Of a stretch of DNA of 64,000 bases, positions 57,345 to 64,000 are shown one piece after another. The notes under the pieces were generated by a model that was given only the letters and a program-made list of their open reading frames with translations, was not told the origin of the DNA and ran no database searches. Location of the stretch: the NCBI RefSeq assembly GCF_000208745.1, contig NC_030856.1:9821312-9885311 (forward strand). The letters run 5' to 3'. The stretch comes from Theobroma cacao. Taxonomy: Eukaryota; Streptophyta; Magnoliopsida; Malvales; Malvaceae. Both the position numbers and the translations under genes were made by a program. How positions within the stretch are numbered: the stretch's first letter is position 1; each line of letters opens with the position of its first letter.

Positions 57345-59198
57345 TAGAGAAAAGTTAATGAAGCTCAAACTCTCTTGCAAAAGGGGCGATCAAAAGCAAA
57401 AGGAAAAAAAAACAAAAGGAATCACAGAAAAGAAAAGAAAAAAAAGGAGAGAACAAATCAAATAACTGTAGAAAGAAATTGAATCTTGATGATAAGGTAT
57501 AAGGAAAGACATTATGAAACTAATGGTCATCCTATCCCCTTTTTCTGCCAGCTATCTTCTCAAGTGGTGTTGAAAGAATGCCTTGTGGTGTTGTGTGTTA
57601 GGGGTAGAGTGAGGGGTTTGTGTTTTAGTCTCTCTATGGCTCTATGGCAAGCAGAATCCCTCACCTGAGCTCTTTTCTCACTGAATCTTATGGTTGCTTA
57701 TTCTTGGCTTAGTTTTTGTTTCTTCTTTAGGTCTCGAGCCTTCCTTGGTTCTTTTTGTAAGTTTGCTGAACCCTTCTTTCGGCAGCTTTTCTTCTTTTCT
57801 ACATTTTGTAAGGTTGAAAGTGGTTGGAGGGATTTTCACTGTTACCTTAGGGAATTTGATCTCTTTTCTTGCCTTTATGTTTTTTTTGTTTTTCTTTGAA
57901 AGGTCTTTTAAGGGGTTGAAGGGTTGATTGCTCTATCTCAACTTATCCTTTTGATTTTTTGAGAGGCCAGAGGGTGGGAGTGTTATTGGGTGATACTTCC
58001 TACTTGATATGTTACAATTACCTTAGGGTTTTGGGGTGGGAGTTAAAGTTCTCTTTAGGATAAATTAGCTTTCTTTTGTGATTCATTGATCCAGTGTTAT
58101 TGTTGTCATTTATGAAAGAAAAAAGAGATAGAAAAAAAAGAAAAAAAATACAAAAAAATAAAAATAAGAAAAAACCTAATTAAAAAATTAAAAAAAAGAA
58201 GAGAAAAAGGAAATTGAGAATTAAGAGGTAGGATAGGAGATGGAAATTCTCCAATTTTAGTCCTCCCATGTTCTTTGCTTTTGTTGGGTGTTTTTCGCTC
58301 CATTAATGGATGCTACATTGATGACATGTTTTCGTGTTCCTTTAGCCAGTAAGAGGGAGAAGATTGAGAGTGGGAGAATGCTTTTCTTTTTTGGATGAGT
58401 TGGGTGGATCGAGCTTATGAGTGATTTGTTTGAAGCATGGTGAGGTCTTTTTGGAAGATTACAATAATGGTGGGTGGGTTGATCAAATGGCTTACGGGAT
58501 TGAGCTTTTTAGCAGTAGGGTTCGTCTATTAGGGTCTCTAGGCTTGGAGGGACGACGGGGTTTACTTCCTAAGGCATGAGTTACATGTGGTTTTTTAGGG
58601 GAGATATGAGTTAGGCGTTTTTTGTTGCGATGAGTGCTTTCGTAATGCTTCTGGCTGCAGATTTGGTCTATCTCGAGAAAGACCTTGCATTGCTAGTGAT
58701 TAAGTGGCTGGCCTGTGTGGATTCGATCTGACTTTTGGTTGTTTCCTAATTGGTTTGCCTGCCTAATGGAACTAATGACTTTTTGTAGGCTGGTCATGTT
58801 CTTTACCAATTTGTGGAGCCTTGAGGGATGCAATGGTTGTCTTTAGATTCTTTTGAATTCTCCCTAGGGTGTCTTCTTTGGTTAATGTTTGTCCTTTGGT
58901 TTACGGCTACATCTCATTGGCAACAACCATGCTTTTTCTAGATCTTGAGGATGAGCAATGTGCTTGTAGCGTTACTAATGTGGTTGTTCACTGTAGGTCT
59001 TTAGGAATTATTGAGAGCCATCTTTTGTTCTTTAAGCTTAGGATAAGGAAGGAAAGTGTTTTGGATTTTGTGAAATAGTGTATATATCCTTTTATCACAA
59101 GCTTGAGGTCTTATGCTAGTAGAAGTCTTTAGCAAAAAAGTTAAAGACTTCTTATAACATAACGACTTAGTGTCATTAAAATCATTTTTCAAAAAAAA
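57345..59198. other. LINE-like noncoding DNA with A-rich tails
   Basis: T/G-rich text in the style of LINE 3' UTRs with a purine/A-rich low-complexity tract at 58107-58210 and a second A-run at 59189-59201 after 'cattaaaatcatttttc'. It probably holds the 3' ends of one or two truncated LINEs. The hydrophobic ORFs at 57690-57927 and the ORF 58869-59078 have no family support. Confidence 0.4.
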
Positions 59199-59507
59199 AA
59201 AAACAACTAGTAATTAAGCATCAATTGTAATTTGTAAAACAACTATCAACTCATATATTCATCTATAACTATATTTGTGGTACAATTAACATTTTCTTTG
59301 AAATTATGATTCTTCCATTAATAATACAATTAAAATTTTATTAAATCAATGTCGTCAAGGCCTTTATTTCAATCCTTAAATTTAGTAGCAAATACAATGT
59401 AATAATTTAACAAAACAATATTGTGACAAGTTAGCTCTTAATCACAAAAACAACTTCATGTATTTTTTTTCCATTTTTACTTTTCTTTATATATAAGCAT
59501 TTTTTTA
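59199..59507. other. AT-rich intergenic DNA
   Basis: No gene or element end recognised. Confidence 0.4.
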
Positions 59508-59870
59508 ATGTTTAGCTCAATTTATAAGGAAATGTGTGATTTGGAAAAAAAAAATTACGTTCAAAGGTTCAAGTTCTGCTTATATCAAAATAGAATACAA
59601 CTTATTTTGAAAAAATATGATCGAATCATACATAAACTGGCACATATCAAGAAATTGCAAGATTCCTACAAGAAAAATCAAAATGTAAGTGCACTACTTG
59701 GCCAGGTAAAGAATAAACAAGACTATAAGAAAATCATGATCGAAATGCTTCAGTCCATTAACTCTGATGAAGAAGATGAACAAGAGCATGAAACTTCTGA
59801 GTCATCCAATAAAACTATTGACTTAGACCAAGATGAAGACTACATACCACCAAGAAGGAGCAAGAAGTAA
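59508..59870 (+). CDS. Unidentified 120-codon ORF, candidate end of a viral or retroelement ORF
   Basis: An open frame of 120 codons with a Lys/Tyr-rich, helix-forming first half (about residues 1-80) and a very acidic region (NSDEEDEQEHETSESS) followed by DLDQDEDYIPPRRSKK at the end. I do not recognise the family. It lies about 290 bp upstream of a TATA box and about 430 bp upstream of a tRNA-Met primer site. That is the position occupied by the last ORF of an endogenous caulimovirid just before its promoter, or by sequence in or before the U3 of an LTR. The start Met is only the first in frame; the true ORF may be longer and truncated on the left. Confidence 0.4.
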   Translation: MFSSIYKEMCDLEKKNYVQRFKFCLYQNRIQLILKKYDRIIHKLAHIKKLQDSYKKNQNVSALLGQVKNKQDYKKIMIEMLQSINSDEEDEQEHETSESSNKTIDLDQDEDYIPPRRSKK

Positions 59871-59993
59871 AAAAAAAAAAAAGAGTAAAAAGTGAAAGGT
59901 GGAAAAGACAAAAATCCAGAGAATCTCTACAAAGGCATTTTTGCAAAGCAAAAGCATTTCTGAAAAGAAAAGAAAACAAAAGCATCCCTAGAA

Positions 59994-60098
59994 CTTGCAA
60001 GGCATCTGAAGAAAGAAACTTCCAAAGCATCTTGCAAGGCATCTGAAGAAAGAAACTTCCCAAGCATCTTGCAAGGCATCTGAAGAAAGAAACTTTCT
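59994..60098. repeat. 37-bp tandem triplicate upstream of TATA box
   Basis: Units start at 59994, 60031 and 60068 with an exact 37-bp period ('cttgcaaggcatctgaagaa' then 'agaaacttcc.aagcat'); the third is cut at about 31 bases. Near-identical copies suggest recent amplification of a promoter element. Confidence 0.9.
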
Positions 60099-60164
60099 AG
60101 ATTTCAAATAAATTTTTCAAAAATTTTCAACAAAGTAATTATTAGGAAAAAGGGAAGACCTACC

Positions 60165-60172
60165 TATAAAAG
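60165..60172 (+). promoter_or_regulatory. TATA box of retroelement or pararetrovirus promoter
   Basis: TATAAAAG lies 67 bp after the triplicate repeat and about 130 bp before a tRNA-Met primer site, a spacing that suits a U3-R-U5 arrangement or a compact pararetroviral leader. Confidence 0.6.
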
Positions 60173-60296
60173 GCTCCCATTGTAATCACAAGAATATGAA
60201 CGGAATGGGTAGTACAAATAAAATGATCCATACAAGCATTATATGGTTTCACATTTTAAATTTGACAATATCTTTGCCGATTTCTTATGGGTACCT

Positions 60297-60311
60297 TGGT
60301 ATCAGAGCCAT
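60297..60311 (+). promoter_or_regulatory. tRNA-Met primer-binding site
   Basis: TGGTATCAGAGCCAT is an exact 15-base complement to the 3' end of plant initiator tRNA-Met, as used by Copia elements and by Caulimoviridae. No coding region follows; another LTR begins about 65 bp downstream. Confidence 0.75.
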
Positions 60312-60375
60312 CCTATCAAACCCTATTCTATAAAATAATTACGATGTCATTTACATGCTCAATAGAATGTTTGCA

Positions 60376-63237
60376 TGTTTAGGAAGTTCGAGGAATCGTT
60401 AAAAGACGATATTGCCTCAAATAGTACCATTAAGTCGATTAAGTCTCGAACTAGTTCAAATAATAATTTTGAGGTGAAATTAAGAGTTTCACAGTTTAGG
60501 GATGACTCAAAATGGTAATTCGGAGTTCGATGATCAATTTGGAGTCAAACCAAAATTTTCACTATCTAGGGGCACAATGGTCATTTGCCACTTGAGGACA
60601 AAATGAAAATTTTAAGAAAAGATTTTTTTGGCCCCATTTAACTTATTGGAGTATGATTTGAGTATTGGAGTATAATATGAGGGTTTGGCAGTGAAAAAGT
60701 TTAATTTCGGTGATTTCTGGAGTGTAGGGGCAAAATCGTAATTTTTCCACCCATGGACAAAATTTGAGATTTTGAGAGAATTTAGATCAAATTTGACAAA
60801 TTTCAGAATGGTATGAGTATAAAGGATGAAAAATATATCTATCGGCAATTTTTCAGTTTTTGGGGCAAAAATGTAATTTTTGACTTTTACGGGGGTAAAA
60901 GTGTAAATTTCAAAAATTACTCCACCAAGACTTTGGATAAGCCTGAGAATTTTATCTAAGCTATGGATATGTGGGACAAGTGTACGGTGAAAATTTGAAA
61001 ATAAATGGATTGCTAGAATTTAAGGAATTAATAAAACAAAAAAAATAAATAAAATAATATTATATTATTTTAGCCTTTAAAAATGTCAAAATTCCAGAAT
61101 TCTCATCTTCTTCAGCTGTCCAAACCAGGAGAGACAAAGGGGGAAAAGAAATAAGAACCCTAGCTGAAAAAAGTTGGAGAAAATCAAGAGAAATCAAGAA
61201 ATCAAGCATTAAAAAGGTAAATTTCATTGATTTTCCTTGTGATTTTCACTACCCATGCATTTTTTTCTCATTTCCATGCAAAATTAGAAAGTGGGTATGG
61301 ACACCCATGCTGGCCAAACCTCCATGGATGAGTTTTGAGCTTGAGTTTTGGTTGATTTTAATTGAATTAAGTGATTTTAGTTAGGTTATATTGAAATATA
61401 GCAAAAATAAGCTAGAGATATAATTTTCTCCCATTGAAACCCATTATGCTGAATTTTCTAGGGGAATATTGGCTGCTGATCTTGATGTTTATTTGAGGAA
61501 TTATGATGAATAATGATGAATTATGAGCCTAGAAAAATAATGGAAATTTTCGGAGCAAAAATATGAATTTTTACCCACTAGGGGTATTTTCGTAATTTGC
61601 TATCGAGACTGATAATTTGCACCACACTGAGGAACATTAAGTCAATTTGGGTGCAATTGAGGTATAGAAACTGAAAAAAATTAATTTGGAGTTTAAACGG
61701 ACGCGTATATCGATTTATCGGGTAAAAGATCGAAATAGGCTAACATCGCGTTTAGGCAAAATTTAGACATTTTGCACTTCATATCATGCATTAGTAGTAT
61801 AAATTAGTTTATTTTGGTTTAGTACCAAAGCAGTAAACCTCTTAATTGTACAATTTGTCAAGGTGGCGAATCCTCTGGCAAGGGCAAAGAAATCACACTC
61901 GAGGAGTAATGGTTGGAGTACCCGAATTTAGTTTTCAGAAACTATGAGTGAACTTATTATCGTCTTAATTATCTAGAGTAGTTTTATACAATTGTGTGAT
62001 TTTATGAAAAATGGGTTTAAATGGTAAATTGCTATGTTTTAAGAGAAATTGTGATTTATTAAAATGATTTTATAAATTTTTTGGAAAATCAAATACTGGT
62101 TTTGAAAATAGAGTAATTGGAGACTGCTTGCTTGTATTGTAAATATATGGTTTTAAATTGACTGGTTTATGACAATAAATGAGCATGAATGGCTAAACTG
62201 ATTTTGGTGTTAGAATTATTTGTACTGTGTATTTAGCCTTGAGAGGCTAGGTTGCGATAAATTACCATGTCATGCAGAAAAAGATTTTATAAATCAGGTG
62301 GTAGATAAAAGATTAGCTACTGCAGTGGTGGGGGGTTCTGTGGGCCAACCTATTAGAGGGGCACGGTAAACTCCTTTATATTCTCACCTCAGTCGTAGAG
62401 GCGCGTAGGGTATCTCCTAAGGTGGGCTTTTTGAGTGCACTTCACGTGGACCACCGCATGAGAGTGAGACTCAGCCAACACCAAGGAACGACTATGTTTC
62501 AAAACAAAAATATGATTTATGCGAAATATGAATTTTGAATAGCCTTGGTAGACTCGGTTGGATACCCCTGGTCCAGGTGTCCCCGAGTACAAGATTTGAC
62601 ATGAGCCAAGTTTTGAGTAATTCACGAGCCATATTGATTATTTGGTTGAAATGAATATTCGTGATGTGAAAAATTTGTTGAAGTTAATTATTTTTAATTG
62701 TCTCCATTTACTCGCCTTTAGATAGTTTAGATGGTGTTTGTTTACTCACTGAGATTTTATAATCTCACCACCCTCAATTCCACACATTTCAGGTTCGGGA
62801 TAGTTGGTAGATAGCCGATTGCATCAAGGACTTCAGTTAGCCTTGCATTGTCAAAATTATAGGTTCACAAGCTTGCATCTTATTGGTTAGTTGGGGGCCC
62901 ATGTGTCATTGTAAAAGTAATTTTATATTTTCGTTATCTGATTTAAAATATGTATGAACATATTTAGCTTTTACACCATGTTTTTGGCGAGTTTTGATAT
63001 TATCGAAAAAAAATGACGAAAATGCCCCTATGAACCAAAAAATAATATTTTATTATTTTAATTTGAAAACGACTTATGATTTCTTGAAATGTAAGATTTA
63101 ATAACTGTCGCTCACCGGGGAGATGCGAAAGCTGATGCTAAGCCTTGCGGGGTTCCGATCGACATTCGGGGTAATGAGTGCTTATCGGGACGTCGCGGCG
63201 ATTGTCACGGGCCCGATGGGAGTTTCGGGTCGTGACA
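60376..63237 (+). mobile_element. 5' LTR of a Gypsy element (about 2.9 kb)
   Basis: Ends ...GGGTCGTGACA at 63237 with a primer site seven bases later. The start is placed near 60376 (TGTTTAGGAAGTTCGAGG) by similarity to LTR openings that I associate with Tekay/Del-type elements; the true edge could be up to about 60 bp away. Diagnostic 3' features are 'tttactcactgagatttt' at 62735, 'ttcaggttcggga' at 62788, and the GC-rich segment 63110-63235. Minus-strand ORFs at 60612, 62389 and 63138 are not genes. Confidence 0.65.
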
Positions 63238-63244
63238 ATTAAAG

Positions 63245-63256
63245 TGGTATCAGAGC
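63245..63256 (+). promoter_or_regulatory. Primer-binding site of the Gypsy element
   Basis: TGGTATCAGAGC, the initiator tRNA-Met complement, seven bases after the LTR end. Confidence 0.85.
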
Positions 63257-63470
63257 ATGGTTTAAAGATCAGAGATTTTGATTTTAAAACTTTGGATTTT
63301 AAAATTTTTGGTTTTAAAGTTGTTTTAAGAAATCCACACTGACATTGCGGGCCCAAGTTAAGTTAAGTTAAGTTAGTTAAGTTAAATCAGGTTAGGTAGA
63401 ATAGAATACGTGCATCTGCATATAGAATTTGGAGTTGTTTAGACTTGTTTTGTTTTTTCTTATAGATCTT

Positions 63471-64000
63471 ATGGGATCTATAGGAACTCCTGATCCCAGT
63501 AATTCACTTCCTTGTTAATGTCATGCAAAGGTCATAAGTAGGGCCATTGTTCGGGTTTAAGATGCCACTCGTGCCACGAGCCAGTGTTGGAGAGATTTTA
63601 AAACAAATGCTCCTAATGAAAGATTAATGAAATGATATATCCCTCCGATTATGGATGGAGAAATTTGGAATTGGACAAATAGGCCGTGATAATTTATTCA
63701 TTTGGTGGAGTGTATATATTAAGCATTGAGGTAAGAGTAAATTCATACATATGTGCATGAAGATAAGAACACTATGTTAATTGAGCGTGTTATGCCCATA
63801 TAAAAGTGGTGTTTATTTCAATTAAGTGATTGTGAGATTTTAAAAATTGATTGGATCTATTATAGTTCATGAATATAAGCACGTGAACTAACTCGAGAGT
63901 GAGTACTAATGATTACTATAATTGATGTGTGGTCATGAAGTAAGAAGTTAGTAAACAAATCTGCTCTAAGGATGAGCTTGAACTTTGTTATGCATAGTAA
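63471..64000 (+). pseudogene. Gypsy gag leader/start remnant, runs off the window
   Basis: A start ATG at 63471 opens MGSIGTPDPSNSLPC and stops after 15 codons. Related reading continues to about 63620 in a gag-like position, then the sequence becomes AT-rich with no open frame. The element continues or is broken beyond the window end. Confidence 0.35.

Noticed and set aside
57690..57927. Hydrophobic 77-codon ORF as a membrane protein
   Set aside because: T-rich LINE-like noncoding DNA gives Phe/Leu runs in all frames; no family support.
60297..60311. tRNA-Met gene
   Set aside because: Only the 3'-end complement is present; it is a primer-binding site, with no tRNA body. The same holds for 9711 and 63245.
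62389..63356. Minus-strand ORFs of 72-78 codons
   Set aside because: They lie in the Gypsy LTR and have no family features.

Overview
The window is nuclear DNA of a eudicot plant, probably a woody species; I cannot name the genus. The evidence is intron-containing plant genes with GT-AG splice sites, AT-rich intergenic DNA, and plant-type LINEs, Copia and Gypsy LTR retrotransposons, solo LTRs and MITE-like elements that fill most of the 64 kb. There is no bacterial-type gene organisation.

The host genes that matter form a small cluster of Fe(II)/2-oxoglutarate-dependent dioxygenases of the coumarin branch (scopoletin 8-hydroxylase / feruloyl-CoA 6'-hydroxylase family). Two members are intact, each with three exons: gene 1 at 14552-15942 (362 aa) and gene 2 at 26062-27591 (365 aa). 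Two more are relics: an inverted exon-3 fragment at 20842-21000 and a deletion-fused pseudogene at 39164-39538. Gene 1 and gene 2 share about 380 bp of proximal promoter and scattered far-upstream blocks (2160-3840 against 23165-25490). The array therefore arose by segmental duplication and was later pulled apart by transposons. The 3' flank of gene 1 matches the pseudogene copy rather than gene 2, so gene 1 looks like a mosaic.

Layout. 1-2160: old LTR-like sequence and a LINE 3' end. 2160-5190: duplicated upstream blocks with small insertions. 5189-13815: Copia element A, with a 3.9 kb LINE (A) inserted in its 5' LTR. 14174-16160: gene 1. 16461-19406: minus-strand Tat/Ogre-type solo LTR flanked by GCTCC. 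20842-22217: exon-3 relic abutting a Copia 3' half (B). 22261-22640: unidentified gene fragment. 23165-27591: second duplicate block and gene 2. 28558-28975: hAT-like MITE. 29149-32470: minus-strand LINE (B). 32690-35265: minisatellites and TIR-bearing MITE-like sequence. 38218-38424: unidentified gene fragment. 38860-39740: dioxygenase pseudogene. 40137-57344: a nest in which LINE C was hit by Copia C at its ORF1 start and by a plus-strand solo LTR, which itself contains a minus-strand solo LTR. 57345-59190: LINE-like noncoding DNA. 59508-60311: a 120-codon acidic ORF, a 37-bp triplicate repeat, a TATA box and a tRNA-Met primer site, from an endogenous pararetrovirus or an unclassified LTR element. 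60376-64000: 5' LTR and start of a Gypsy element that leaves the window.

The two intact enzymes would act in the cytosol on coumarin intermediates (scopoletin to fraxetin, or feruloyl-CoA to the scopoletin precursor). All transposon coding regions carry stops or frameshifts; none looks autonomous.
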